A stretch of DNA of 37,871 nucleotides. Origin: JAQUSX01 sp035446985 (GTDB lineage Bacteria; Bacillota; Clostridia; Christensenellales; CAG-314). Shown here in pieces: positions 17,531 to 25,406 of the stretch; the stretch's first letter is position 1, and each line of letters opens with the position of its first letter. The notes under the pieces are model-generated. The model saw nothing but the letters and a program-made list of their open reading frames with translations. It had not been told where the DNA came from and made no database searches. Location of the stretch: NCBI GenBank assembly GCA_035446985.1, contig DAOTGG010000007.1, positions 1 to 37,871 on the forward strand, read 5' to 3'. The translations under genes were made by a program, and so were the position numbers.

Positions 17531-18313
17531 ATGAAAGAAGTTATAATAAACGGTATATCGCTGTATGAGTTAACTTTATATTTTTTTATCTATTCATTTT
17601 TGGGCTGGATTGCAGAGGTTATCTTTGCAGCGTTAAAAAATAACAAATTTGTCAACCGCGGTTTTTTGGCGGGTCCCGTCTGCCCGATTTACGGTGTTGG
17701 AATGGTAGTCGCGCTTATCGCGTTAAACGGTATTCGCGATAAATGGTATTTGTTATTCATCTTCGGCGCGTTAATGGCAACTTTTTTGGAATTTATTACT
17801 GGTTTTATACTGGAAAAACTTTTTAAGACAAAATGGTGGGATTATAGCAAAGAGCTTTTTAATATAGGCGGCTATATCTGCCTAAGGTTTACGCTTTTGT
17901 GGGGCGTTGCGATACTTCTGATATTTAATACGCTTGTGCCGGAAATCGAAAATCTTGTCGATATTCTGCCCGATTTTGTCGGCTATATTCTTTTGGGCGT
18001 TTTCGGCGCAGCCTTTATTACAGATTTTACCGTTACGGTCATTCAACTTACAAAGATCGGAAAGCACGTCGAGCTTTTGCAAGACATCTCCGACGCTATG
18101 CGTTTTAATTCCGACAAAATCGGCGCAACCGTTTCAAAGGCCGCTTTAACGGTAACGGAAAAAATAGAAATTGCCCGCAAAAAATTAAGTAATACACGAC
18201 TGGGAAAAGCGTTCCCACAGTTAAAAAAGAAATTTGACGAGTTGCGGGAAAAAAGCAAAAACGGCGGAAACGATATTGACGAGCATTCTCCAAAAACGAA
18301 GTTTAAAAAATAA
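17531..18313 (+). CDS. PF06541-type membrane protein (putative ABC transporter type IV family)
   Basis: A 260-aa protein with five or six TM helices in its first 175 residues and a charged C-terminal cytoplasmic tail. The family signature is clear: FFIYSFLGWIAEVIFAA at 18-34, NRGFLAGPVCPIYGVG at 42-57, then FLEFITGFILEKLF and WWDYSKELFNIGGYICLR. Pfam calls this group a putative ABC-transporter type IV, but no ATPase partner is here and the activity is unproven. The tail (about 180-260) is Lys-rich and helical. AAGGAAG precedes the ATG. The 281-bp region after it shows no clear terminator or gene. Confidence 0.82.
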   Translation: MKEVIINGISLYELTLYFFIYSFLGWIAEVIFAALKNNKFVNRGFLAGPVCPIYGVGMVVALIALNGIRDKWYLLFIFGALMATFLEFITGFILEKLFKTKWWDYSKELFNIGGYICLRFTLLWGVAILLIFNTLVPEIENLVDILPDFVGYILLGVFGAAFITDFTVTVIQLTKIGKHVELLQDISDAMRFNSDKIGATVSKAALTVTEKIEIARKKLSNTRLGKAFPQLKKKFDELREKSKNGGNDIDEHSPKTKFKK

Positions 18314-18594
18314 TTCTTTATTAAAGATTTTTGATTTATAAATTACAGAACTAAAATTTTTTCGCCGCTCGTAGCTAAATTCGATTATCGTATTTTATTT
18401 TCACCAAAAGTTCGCATTATATTTTTATGCTGACTCTTGGCATTTGCTTTCGGTTTCTATCAAAAAATTTGATTTATAATATGCTTTCTATTTAATTTTT
18501 TTATTATGAAAAACTCAACTCTTTATTTCCGTATTGATTTTTTTTCTTATTTGATTTAACATTAGTTTATTATCGTATATTAAATTAAGGACAA

Positions 18595-19497
18595 ATGAGA
18601 AAAGCTGTAATTTATGTTTTTTCAGGCACGGGCAACACGCGCTATGCCGCCGACAAAATCGCTGAAGCGTTAACAGCGTACGACGTTACTACGACGGTAT
18701 GGGAAACGCGCGCCCCGTTCGATGATATTCCCGACCCCAACAACTACGATATAGTTGGATTCGGGTACCCTGTGCATGCTTTCAACGCGCCGAAGTTCTT
18801 TTTAAAATTCGTTAAATCCCTGCCAAAAGTCAACAACAAACAAGCGTTTATTTTCAAAACTTCGGGTGAACCTTTCCGTGTAAACGGCGCGTCAAGCCTT
18901 ACATTAACTTATATTCTCAAAAGAAAAGGTTTTAAGCCTATGCTCGACCGTCACTTACTTATGCCGTATAATATAATGTTTCGTTATGACGACGCTTTGG
19001 CAAAACAAATGTATTTGCATACGGCGCAGATCTCCGCCCCGATAGCGTACAAAATAGCGCAAAATCAAAAAGAAAATATGCGGTACAATATATTTGCCGC
19101 CGCCGTTATGTATGTTTTTCGCGTGCAATGGTTCGGCGCGTGGCTCAACGGTCCGCTGATCCATGCCGACAAAAACATTTGCACGGGCTGCGGTTTGTGC
19201 GAACAGATGTGTCCCACGCAAAATATAAAAATAACCGACGGCTTCCCCGTATTCGGTTCAAAATGCTCGATGTGTATGAGCTGCGTTTTTCGCTGTCCTG
19301 TCGACGCGATACGTCCCGGGTTTCTTAATCATTGGCGTGTCAACGGCATATACAAATACGATAAAATCGTTACCGATCCGCTTGTTCCCGACAAATACAT
19401 AGACGAAAACACTACAGGCTATTTTAAACTTTTCCGAGAATATTACGAAAAAACTAATAAAGAAATTTCGGAATTTAATTCCGAGCAAAAAAATTAA
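18595..19497 (+). CDS. EFR1-family flavodoxin/ferredoxin fusion protein
   Basis: A 300-aa electron-transfer protein. The N-terminal flavodoxin-like domain has the FMN phosphate loop S-G-T-G-N-T (residues 10-15) and the GYPVHAF loop at 57-63. The C-terminal part binds two [4Fe-4S] clusters: C196-x2-C199-x2-C202-x3-C206-P and C224-x2-C227-x2-C230-x3-C234-P. This order defines the EFR1 ferredoxin family of anaerobes. Redox partners are not known. An AAGGA site precedes the ATG. The gene stands alone, with AT-rich spacers on both sides; the upstream 281 bp contain A/T-rich -10-like words but no convincing promoter pair. Confidence 0.88.
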   Translation: MRKAVIYVFSGTGNTRYAADKIAEALTAYDVTTTVWETRAPFDDIPDPNNYDIVGFGYPVHAFNAPKFFLKFVKSLPKVNNKQAFIFKTSGEPFRVNGASSLTLTYILKRKGFKPMLDRHLLMPYNIMFRYDDALAKQMYLHTAQISAPIAYKIAQNQKENMRYNIFAAAVMYVFRVQWFGAWLNGPLIHADKNICTGCGLCEQMCPTQNIKITDGFPVFGSKCSMCMSCVFRCPVDAIRPGFLNHWRVNGIYKYDKIVTDPLVPDKYIDENTTGYFKLFREYYEKTNKEISEFNSEQKN

Positions 19498-19893
19498 CTG
19501 ATTAAGTAATATCTTTTTGCAAAATTTGTACTTATTTGTTACCTGCAAATCTTTTTTGCTGTGCAACTCGGGCTCGTGAAAAAATTTACTAATGTTTACA
19601 TTTTTTAAATTCTTTAAGGTTTTCCGTTTTTTTCATCTTAACAAATACTTCTATCAAAAAAGTAATAAAAACTCAACTGTAGCTTTTCTTTAATTGTTTA
19701 TAATGTCTATCTATTTTGCCATCTTGACACAGTAGACATAATGCATTATGCTATACATTAGTTGCGCTGGCGACAAGTTTTGAAGTTTTAACGCAATCCT
19801 AATTACGAGCTTATATGCAAAAGATTTTTAACTTGAAAGATGCGGCATTAAGCTCCCTACAATAAAAAAATAATTCATAAGTGATTTTGTAAA
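19498..19893. other. Intergenic region, 396 bp, with a promoter and palindrome
   Basis: No gene seen. It holds the strong promoter and palindrome at 19724-19752 and a roughly 165-nt untranslated leader for the gtrA-like gene. I do not recognise a known riboswitch in that leader. Confidence 0.6.
19724..19752 (+). promoter_or_regulatory. Promoter overlapped by a perfect 14-bp palindrome
   Basis: -35 TTGACA (19724-19729), 17-nt spacer, -10 TATGCT (19747-19752). The palindrome CATAATGCATTATG (19737-19750) covers the spacer and the first part of the -10, a typical repressor-site position. The regulator is unknown. Confidence 0.65.
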
Positions 19894-19923
19894 TTGTTCC
19901 AAAATATCAAGGAGACAAACTAC

Positions 19924-20442
19924 ATGAAATATAAAAAGGAAATCAAACACTCAGAAAAATTAGAACCCACAATAAAGGAAGCGCGTAAAAAAGAAATTAT
20001 AAGGGTTATAAAGTTCACTTTGTTTTCCGCAAGCGCGGGTATTATCCAAATATTGAGTTTTACTCTTCTCAATGAAGTGATTTTTAAGGGCGACTATTAT
20101 TGGATAAGCTACCTTATCGCTTTGGTATTATCGGTAATATGGAACTTCACTTTCAACCGCCGCTTTACATTCAAATCCGCAAACAACGTGCCTATAGCGA
20201 TGTTGAAAGTTTTGGGTTATTACGCAGTATTTACGCCCCTTTCCACTTTATTGGTAAATTATTTGACCGACGTAGTTCTTTGGAATGAATATTTAGTTTT
20301 GATAATCAATATGCTTATAAACTTCGTTACGGAATTTTTGTTCGACCAGTTTGTCGTATTCCGTAAATCAATCGACACAAACGATATAGCTATGCGGGAA
20401 AAGGAAAAACAAGAAGAGCTTGAAAAGTCACAAGAAAATTAA
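19924..20442 (+). CDS. GtrA-family membrane protein
   Basis: A 172-aa protein with a charged 30-residue N-terminus and four TM helices (about 32-50, 60-80, 95-115, 120-140), the GtrA fold associated with lipid-linked sugar translocation or surface-glycan modification. The family block SVIWNFTFNRRFTFKS is present near 75-90 and DQFVVFRK near the end. The start at 19924 is set by AAGGAG about 9 nt upstream; an earlier in-frame TTG at 19894 has no ribosome site. A second GtrA protein lies at 27923-28584. No glycosyltransferase adjoins this copy, so its partner is elsewhere. Confidence 0.87.
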   Translation: MKYKKEIKHSEKLEPTIKEARKKEIIRVIKFTLFSASAGIIQILSFTLLNEVIFKGDYYWISYLIALVLSVIWNFTFNRRFTFKSANNVPIAMLKVLGYYAVFTPLSTLLVNYLTDVVLWNEYLVLIINMLINFVTEFLFDQFVVFRKSIDTNDIAMREKEKQEELEKSQEN

Positions 20443-20540
20443 ATAACTAATACCTAGTAATATCGCGGACGAAAATTTCATTTACTTTTATTCGCTTTAA
20501 ACTAAACGTTTCCCCTATAATAACAAAAAAAACCTAAAAA

Positions 20541-20571
20541 CAAAAAAGAGAGTTTTTACTCTCTTTTTTTG
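20541..20571. terminator. Bidirectional intrinsic terminator
   Basis: Stem AAAAAGAGAG / CTCTCTTTTT between the convergent gtrA-like gene and the 128-aa membrane protein gene, with T-runs on either strand. Confidence 0.85.
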
Positions 20572-20629
20572 TTAATAAAATCTTGTTATAAAGTTGCTTA
20601 AAACAATTACTTTTCCAAATATAAAAATA

Positions 20630-21016
20630 CTATTGTTTTTGCTTAGATGAAATATTTTGTTTTATGTTTTTAATTATGTATACTATTATTTGAGCTAGCA
20701 AAAAATACACCGCTATTAACGCAACCTCAAAAGAATCGGTCATTTTCATAACAAGCAATACGCATAAAAAAGCGGACAGTAACCAGGTAAACGTATCCAG
20801 GTACGGTATTTTTTTCTTACCTATTCTAAACACCAGCCAGCTTAACGTGTACGCCGCCGTTATTATCGCGCTCCATACCAAACATTGAAAAAGCGTATAA
20901 TTTTTTATTATAGGATACTCCGACATAAACGCCAAAACAAAACTTATGCCAAAAGTAAAAACAACCGATACTAACGGTATCAAAAATTGTTTGAAACTCA
21001 ATTTTCTTTCGTTCAT
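20630..21016 (-). CDS. Small four-TM membrane protein of unknown family
   Basis: A 128-aa protein with four hydrophobic helices (about 10-30, 40-62, 72-92, 95-115) and Lys-rich ends. I do not recognise the family. It begins 6 nt after the stop of the DUF898 gene and shares its promoter and the following terminator, so the two form a two-gene operon and may act together in the membrane. Confidence 0.75.
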   Translation of the reverse strand: MNERKLSFKQFLIPLVSVVFTFGISFVLAFMSEYPIIKNYTLFQCLVWSAIITAAYTLSWLVFRIGKKKIPYLDTFTWLLSAFLCVLLVMKMTDSFEVALIAVYFLLAQIIVYIIKNIKQNISSKQKQ

Positions 21017-21022
21017 ATTATT

Positions 21023-21334
21023 TTACTTTCCTCCCTTTAATTGGTGAGTATGCTGCGTTCTCCATTTGATGAGTTTTATCGGAACCCAAAGCCCGTAAAT
21101 ACCCAACGTTATCAATGTCAGCAAAAACCATTTTATCCATTGACCGAATAATGCTCCGCCCTTTCCGTCAAAATCAAGCCTGTGTCCGTCGATAACTGTG
21201 TGTTTTGCTTCCCACGCGTATACCATACACATTGCCCACGGATAGCAAATGCCAAGCGTCACCGTAGTGAGTAACGCGCCCAGTAGCTGCCAACCGATAA
21301 GTTGCAACAGTCCGCCGTCAAAATCAGATTTCAT
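21023..21334 (-). CDS. DUF898 (YjgN-like) small membrane protein
   Basis: A 103-aa protein with two TM helices. It matches one unit of the DUF898 family: TLGICYPWAMC near 26-36 and HTVIDGHRLDFDGKGGALFG near 45-64, where the family typically has D-G-x-R-x-x-F-x-G, followed by a TLGIYGLWVP repeat of the first motif. Full-length YjgN proteins are about three times longer, so this is a short form common in Firmicutes. The role is unknown. The ATG at 21334 follows GGAGGT (21343-21348). Confidence 0.82.
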   Translation of the reverse strand: MKSDFDGGLLQLIGWQLLGALLTTVTLGICYPWAMCMVYAWEAKHTVIDGHRLDFDGKGGALFGQWIKWFLLTLITLGIYGLWVPIKLIKWRTQHTHQLKGGK

Positions 21335-21351
21335 TTTGTGTTACCTCCATT

Positions 21352-21380
21352 ATTATAGGTTATTAGTACAAAAGTGTCAA
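21352..21380 (-). promoter_or_regulatory. Perfect-consensus promoter of the DUF898 operon
   Basis: Minus strand: TTGACA (21375-21380), 17-nt spacer, TATAAT (21352-21357), an exact sigma-A consensus. The expected start falls at the GGAGGT ribosome site, giving a leader of only about 11-14 nt. Confidence 0.85.
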
Positions 21381-21461
21381 TATTAAAAAAATATATATAC
21401 TAATAGAGATTTATCAGGTAGCTTTTTGGCGAAAGTTGAAAAATACAGTCGAAAAAATTGT

Positions 21462-21474
21462 GTAACAAAGTTAC
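21462..21474 (+). promoter_or_regulatory. Inverted repeat upstream of trxA, possible Crp/Fnr-type half-conserved site
   Basis: GTAAC-AAA-GTTAC. It has the same 5-3-5 spacing as the core of the operator candidate at 25211-25227 (GTGAC-GCA-GTCAC). It lies where the -35 box of trxA would be, with -10 TATAAT at 21488-21493. Confidence 0.4.
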
Positions 21475-21532
21475 TGATAAAAAGGCTTATAATTAGCTAA
21501 AATAAAGAAAAAGAAAAAAAGGAGAAAAACAT

Positions 21533-21841
21533 ATGACACCCGTAGTAATTACAAATGAAAATTTTGATAAAGAAGTAATGCAAAGCGAAAAACCCGTTTT
21601 GATAGATTTTTATGCCGACTGGTGCGGACCGTGCAAAATGCTCGCTCCTATCGTAGAAAAAATAGCTGAGGAACGGGAGGACGTGAAAATTTGTAAGGTT
21701 AACGTTGATAACGAAAGACAACTCGCCGCAAACTTTGACGTTATGAGCATACCTACCGTCGTGGTAGTAAAGAGCGGCAAACTTTACCGCAAATCAGTAG
21801 GTCTTGTACCAAAACAAAAATTACTTGAAATGCTAGACTAA
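21533..21841 (+). CDS. trxA: Thioredoxin
   Basis: A 102-aa classical thioredoxin, a cytoplasmic disulfide reductase. The active site is W30-C31-G32-P33-C34, and the cis-proline loop is S-I-P-T near 75-78. Length is normal. AAGGAG lies about 8 nt before the ATG. The gene is convergent with the Crp/Fnr regulator and overlaps its stop codon by 4 bp. Next to it lie a redox regulator and a persulfide/CoA-disulfide reductase, which suggests a thiol-stress or sulfur-metabolism role rather than purely housekeeping use. Confidence 0.95.
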   Translation: MTPVVITNENFDKEVMQSEKPVLIDFYADWCGPCKMLAPIVEKIAEEREDVKICKVNVDNERQLAANFDVMSIPTVVVVKSGKLYRKSVGLVPKQKLLEMLD

Positions 21842-22512
21842 TCGCACATGTCGGATATCCTTTGGATATCCAGCACGGTTATCTTCCCTCTCGACAATTC
21901 CACAATTCCTTGTTTGTGGAATTGTTGCAAAAGCCTGGTCACCACCTCTCTGGCGGAACCCAGGCTTTTCGCTATTTGTTCGTGCGTAACGATGAGTTCG
22001 TTTGATTTTGTTTTTGAAACTTCGTTATAAATGTACATTGCAAGTCTTTTGTCCATACTAAAAAACAATATTTGCTGCAAAGCCCACATTACGTCGGAAA
22101 AACGGTCCACGGCAAGTTTTAAGGCAAAATTTTCCACTCTTACGTTATTTTCCAAGACCTGCGCGAATGCCGAAGAAATTATCTGTATAACGGACGTATT
22201 TTCTTCGGCTTCTATATGCACTTCAAATGCCAGACAAGACATAACGCAGGAAGCGCTTAGTATACATGTATCTCCGCTTTCAAGATAATAAAGCGTCACT
22301 TCTCTGCCTTCTTCCGACAATATGTACGCGCGTATTTTGCCGCTGACAACGATCAATACTCCCGAACAACCGCCTGCGGAGCTGTCGTGAATCTGCTCCC
22401 CTTTGGCGTAGTCTCTTATTCTTATGCCCTGCTCGATAATTTTTTCTTCATCGGATGAAAGATATTTGTAAAATTCAACGTTTCTTAAAATTTCTTTGTG
22501 ATTTGTATTCAT
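21838..22512 (-). CDS. Crp/Fnr-family regulator, probably redox or sulfur responsive
   Basis: A 224-aa regulator with an N-terminal cyclic-nucleotide-binding-like beta-barrel (about 15-125), a long dimer helix (about 125-150) and a C-terminal winged helix-turn-helix (about 170-215; THEQIAKSLGSAREVVTRLL). It has no N-terminal four-cysteine cluster of classical Fnr. It does have C83, C89 and C93 on one strand-loop (C-I-L-S-A-S-C-V-M-S-C), so thiol chemistry or cluster binding is possible. The target is probably the 816-aa persulfide reductase gene immediately upstream, which has a palindrome in its promoter. The ATG at 22512 follows AAGGAG (22524-22529). Confidence 0.88.
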   Translation of the reverse strand: MNTNHKEILRNVEFYKYLSSDEEKIIEQGIRIRDYAKGEQIHDSSAGGCSGVLIVVSGKIRAYILSEEGREVTLYYLESGDTCILSASCVMSCLAFEVHIEAEENTSVIQIISSAFAQVLENNVRVENFALKLAVDRFSDVMWALQQILFFSMDKRLAMYIYNEVSKTKSNELIVTHEQIAKSLGSAREVVTRLLQQFHKQGIVELSRGKITVLDIQRISDMCD

Positions 22513-22541
22513 AAAAAAATTCTCTCCTTTACCTTGCCTTT

Positions 22542-22569
22542 ATTATAACATTTTTCACTTAACCGTCAA
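22542..22569 (-). promoter_or_regulatory. Promoter of the Crp/Fnr-family gene
   Basis: Minus strand: -35 TTGACG (22564-22569), 16-nt spacer, -10 TATAAT (22542-22547). No palindrome overlaps it. Confidence 0.75.
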
Positions 22570-22632
22570 TTTTATTTTAAATAACAATAATAACTCAATA
22601 ATTTTAAAAGATAAAGACCTAAAAAACGAGAT

Positions 22633-22662
22633 AAAAAAACAGCGTTTTCACGCTGTTTTTTC
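22633..22662 (-). terminator. Intrinsic terminator after the persulfide reductase gene
   Basis: Stem AAAACAGCG / CGCTGTTTT with a 6-nt loop and T-runs, between the 816-aa gene and the Crp/Fnr gene. Confidence 0.87.
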
Positions 22663-22676
22663 TCTTCAGTAAAATA

Positions 22677-25127
22677 TTAAATAAACAAGGTGGTGCCGAC
22701 ATTTTCGTTATGACTGATATACGTCGCCACTCCCGCGTATCCAATGCCGTCAATAAGTTCTTCTTTTTTGATACCCATAAGGTCCATACTCATCGTGCAG
22801 GCAATCATTTTAACGCCCGCGGCTTGCGCTTTTGCTATCATTTCGGGCAGACTGTCGACATGTTTTTTCTTCATAATGCCTTTTATCATTTTGCTGCCCA
22901 TGCCCGCCATATTCATATTAGATAACGGAAGTCTGTTCGCGCCTCTGGGCATCATAGCTCCAAACATTTTTTCAATCGCGTTCTTTTTAACCTTGACTTT
23001 GTTATCTTTACGCAGAGCGTTTAGTCCCCAGAAAGTGAAGAACATCGTCACGTCTTTGCCTTGCGCCGCCGCGCCCTGAGCGATAATCATAGAAGCCAAT
23101 ACCTTATCAAGATTTCCGCTGAATACTACTATCGAGGCGTTTTTTTGGTCGCAGTTTCCTGATACGCTATTTTTTTCTTTACCGCCTTTTTGCACGGTAG
23201 CGATATATTTTCCTTTTTCCGCTTTCATTTCCAAAAGCGTGTGTCCGTTAGTTTTGCACCAGTTTTCGATGTCCGCGCCAAAACCGCTGTCGGTAGCTAT
23301 GACTTTTAACGTGTCCCCGACCGCTGTTTCATTCAAGGCTTTATATGTTGCCATCAGCGGGCCGGGGCATTGTAACCCCGTGACGTCGATTTCTTTCGTG
23401 CCACCGTTATCTTTTTTAGAATCTCCGCCATCTTTGTTTTCGGTAACCGTCACCGTCGGTTTGTATTTATATGCTTTGTAGGTAGCGTATCCGCCCGTGA
23501 GATTGTAGATGTTACTGTAGCCTAAACCGCGAAGTATTCTTATGCTGTAATAAGCTCTTTGTCCTACCTGGCAAGTAATATATAATGGGGCTTCTTTTGA
23601 TTTCGGCAGTTTATCAATATTGTTCCGCAATTGGTCAAGTTCAAGGTTAACGCTGCCTTCAATGTGTCCGTTACCATATTCCAACGGAGTTCTTACGTCT
23701 AACAGCAGTCCGCCTTTACTTATTATTTCGTCTATTTGGTCGTGATGAACAGTCTTATACACTCCGTCCGCAATGTCTTCGGCTATATAACCAAGTATGT
23801 TGACGGGGTCTTTTGCAGACGAGAACGGCGGAGCGTAGCAAAGCTCTAAATCGCTTAGGTCATAAGCGGTGCCGTTTAACCGCATAACGGTGGAAAGCAC
23901 GTCTATACGTTTTTCTGTGCCATCGCGTCCGACTGCCTGCGCGCCGTAAATTTTACCCGACTTTTGGTCGTAAAGCATCTTTAACGCGATATTGCTTGAG
24001 TTGGGGTAATATCCCGCGTGGTTAGGTCTATGCGCGTGTATTGCGGTAAAAGCGATATTCTTTTGTTTTAATGTTGTCTCGTTTGCGCCCGTTGAAGCGA
24101 CTATCAAATCAAATACTTTTAGCGCGCTCGTACCCGCAATAGTGCTTTTCTTTATTTTTTTGCCGCTAATGTAGTCAGCCACTATTCTGCCTTGACGGTT
24201 TGCGCCCCACGCAAGAGGTACGGCGTATTCGCTTCCGTCCAATGCGTTTGTAACTTCTATCATATCGCCGATAGCAAAAACGTTATCGTCTACGCTGCCT
24301 GTTTCGTCGTATACGTTAAAATTGTCCGTCACTTCCACATGTCCTCGCGCGCCCAGTTTTATGCCCGAGCCTTTCGCCAGCGTGTTTTCGGGCGTTACGC
24401 CGATAGCTAATATCGTCATATCGGTAGCGATTTTTTTGCCGTTTTCTGTTATTACCGTTTTGCCTTTATCGGCAAACGCAGATATTCCGTCGCCTAAAAT
24501 AAGCCCAACGCCGTTTACGGAAAGCTCTTGATGCACTAATTGCGCCATTTCGTAATCCAGTTGTCTTAATACTTGGGGCAGTTTTTCCACGATAGTGACG
24601 TCAATTCCGCTTTCTTTAAGGTTTTCCGCCATTTCGACGCCTATAAAGCCGCCGCCGATAACGACCGCTTTTTTAACGCCTTTATTAACAATATAATCTT
24701 TGATTTGATAAGTGTCGGGAATGTTGCGCAAAACAAAAACGTTGTCGCTTTCGCTTAGTCCCGTAATATTCGGTTTTACGGGTTTTACGCCGCACGACAA
24801 AATAAGTTTGTCGTAGCTTTCTTTATAAACTTTGCCGGTATTAAGATCCTTGACGGTAACTTCCTTATTTTTGCGATCAACGGCTGTGACTTCGTTTTTT
24901 GTGCGAACGTCAACGTTAAAACGTTTGCTAAAGCCCGCAACCGTCTGCACTTGCAGCTTTTGTTTGTCTTTAATAACGTCTCCGATATAATAAGGCAAAC
25001 CGCAGTTTGCGTAAGAAATGTACTCGTCTTTCTCAAACATTACTATTTGAGCGTCTTCAAAAAGCCGTCTGAGTCTAGCTGCGGCGGTAGCTCCGCCTGC
25101 CACTCCTCCAACAATAAGTATTTTCAT
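22677..25127 (-). CDS. CoA-disulfide/persulfide reductase fused to rhodanese, TusA and DsrE-like domains
   Basis: An 816-aa four-domain enzyme. Residues 1-450 are a pyridine nucleotide-disulfide oxidoreductase of the CoA-disulfide reductase/NADH persulfide reductase group: FAD motif GGVAGGATAAARLRR, single active cysteine C42 in N-C-G-L-P-Y-Y-I-G, NAD motif VVIGGGFIGVEMAE at 155-168, and a second FAD motif AIGDM. About 460-555 is rhodanese with C519 in C-Q-V-G-Q-R. About 578-648 is TusA/SirA with C587 in L-Q-C-P-G-P-L. About 663-816 is a DsrE-like domain with C777 (I-A-C-T-M-S-M-D). The chain could pass sulfane sulfur between cysteines. GGAGGT precedes the ATG. The rhodanese-TusA linker (556-577) is Lys/Asp/Gly rich. 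Confidence 0.93.
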   Translation of the reverse strand: MKILIVGGVAGGATAAARLRRLFEDAQIVMFEKDEYISYANCGLPYYIGDVIKDKQKLQVQTVAGFSKRFNVDVRTKNEVTAVDRKNKEVTVKDLNTGKVYKESYDKLILSCGVKPVKPNITGLSESDNVFVLRNIPDTYQIKDYIVNKGVKKAVVIGGGFIGVEMAENLKESGIDVTIVEKLPQVLRQLDYEMAQLVHQELSVNGVGLILGDGISAFADKGKTVITENGKKIATDMTILAIGVTPENTLAKGSGIKLGARGHVEVTDNFNVYDETGSVDDNVFAIGDMIEVTNALDGSEYAVPLAWGANRQGRIVADYISGKKIKKSTIAGTSALKVFDLIVASTGANETTLKQKNIAFTAIHAHRPNHAGYYPNSSNIALKMLYDQKSGKIYGAQAVGRDGTEKRIDVLSTVMRLNGTAYDLSDLELCYAPPFSSAKDPVNILGYIAEDIADGVYKTVHHDQIDEIISKGGLLLDVRTPLEYGNGHIEGSVNLELDQLRNNIDKLPKSKEAPLYITCQVGQRAYYSIRILRGLGYSNIYNLTGGYATYKAYKYKPTVTVTENKDGGDSKKDNGGTKEIDVTGLQCPGPLMATYKALNETAVGDTLKVIATDSGFGADIENWCKTNGHTLLEMKAEKGKYIATVQKGGKEKNSVSGNCDQKNASIVVFSGNLDKVLASMIIAQGAAAQGKDVTMFFTFWGLNALRKDNKVKVKKNAIEKMFGAMMPRGANRLPLSNMNMAGMGSKMIKGIMKKKHVDSLPEMIAKAQAAGVKMIACTMSMDLMGIKKEELIDGIGYAGVATYISHNENVGTTLFI

Positions 25128-25185
25128 ATAAAAACCTCCGTAAAAATTTTGTCTAAAATAAAATAGGCATTTTTCGTCACTCTTA

Positions 25186-25227
25186 GTTTACTACTTCCCA
25201 AAAAATATATTTGTGACGCAGTCACAA
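25186..25227 (-). promoter_or_regulatory. Crp/Fnr-type operator candidate and weak promoter of the persulfide reductase gene
   Basis: TTGTGAC-GCA-GTCACAA (25211-25227) is a perfect 7-3-7 inverted repeat. On the minus strand a -10-like TAAACT lies at 25186-25191 with no -35 consensus. The palindrome centre is about 40 nt upstream of the expected start, the usual place for an activating Crp/Fnr dimer. The regulator is probably the one at 21838-22512; this link is an inference. Confidence 0.65.
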
Positions 25228-25249
25228 TAAAGAAAAATATTTAGAAATC

Positions 25250-25311
25250 AAAAATATATATGTAAAATTAATTATAAATAAAAAATATATATGTAAAATT
25301 AATTATAAATA
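25250..25311. repeat. Perfect 31-bp tandem duplication, two copies
   Basis: Positions 25250-25280 and 25281-25311 are identical 31-mers (each starts AAAAATATATATGTAAAATT). The repeat lies between the persulfide-reductase promoter and a terminator and is almost pure A/T. Confidence 0.95.
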
Positions 25312-25342
25312 AAAAACCGCTCAAAATTTAAACTTTGAGCGG
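25312..25342 (-). terminator. Intrinsic terminator after the AT-rich orphan gene
   Basis: Stem CCGCTCAAA / TTTGAGCGG, 8-nt loop, followed on the minus strand by TTTTTTATTT. It shares 16 identical bases (25311-25326) with the tRNA operon terminator at 26021-26047. Confidence 0.87.
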
Positions 25343-25406
25343 ATATGAGACACTGGCTATATGATTTTAGGGCACACATTTTATTACTGGATATTATATA
25401 TTCTTA

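Noticed and set aside
25250..25311. 31-bp direct repeats as a CRISPR array or replication iterons
   Set aside because: Only two abutting copies without spacers, and no cas, rep or dnaA-box cluster nearby.
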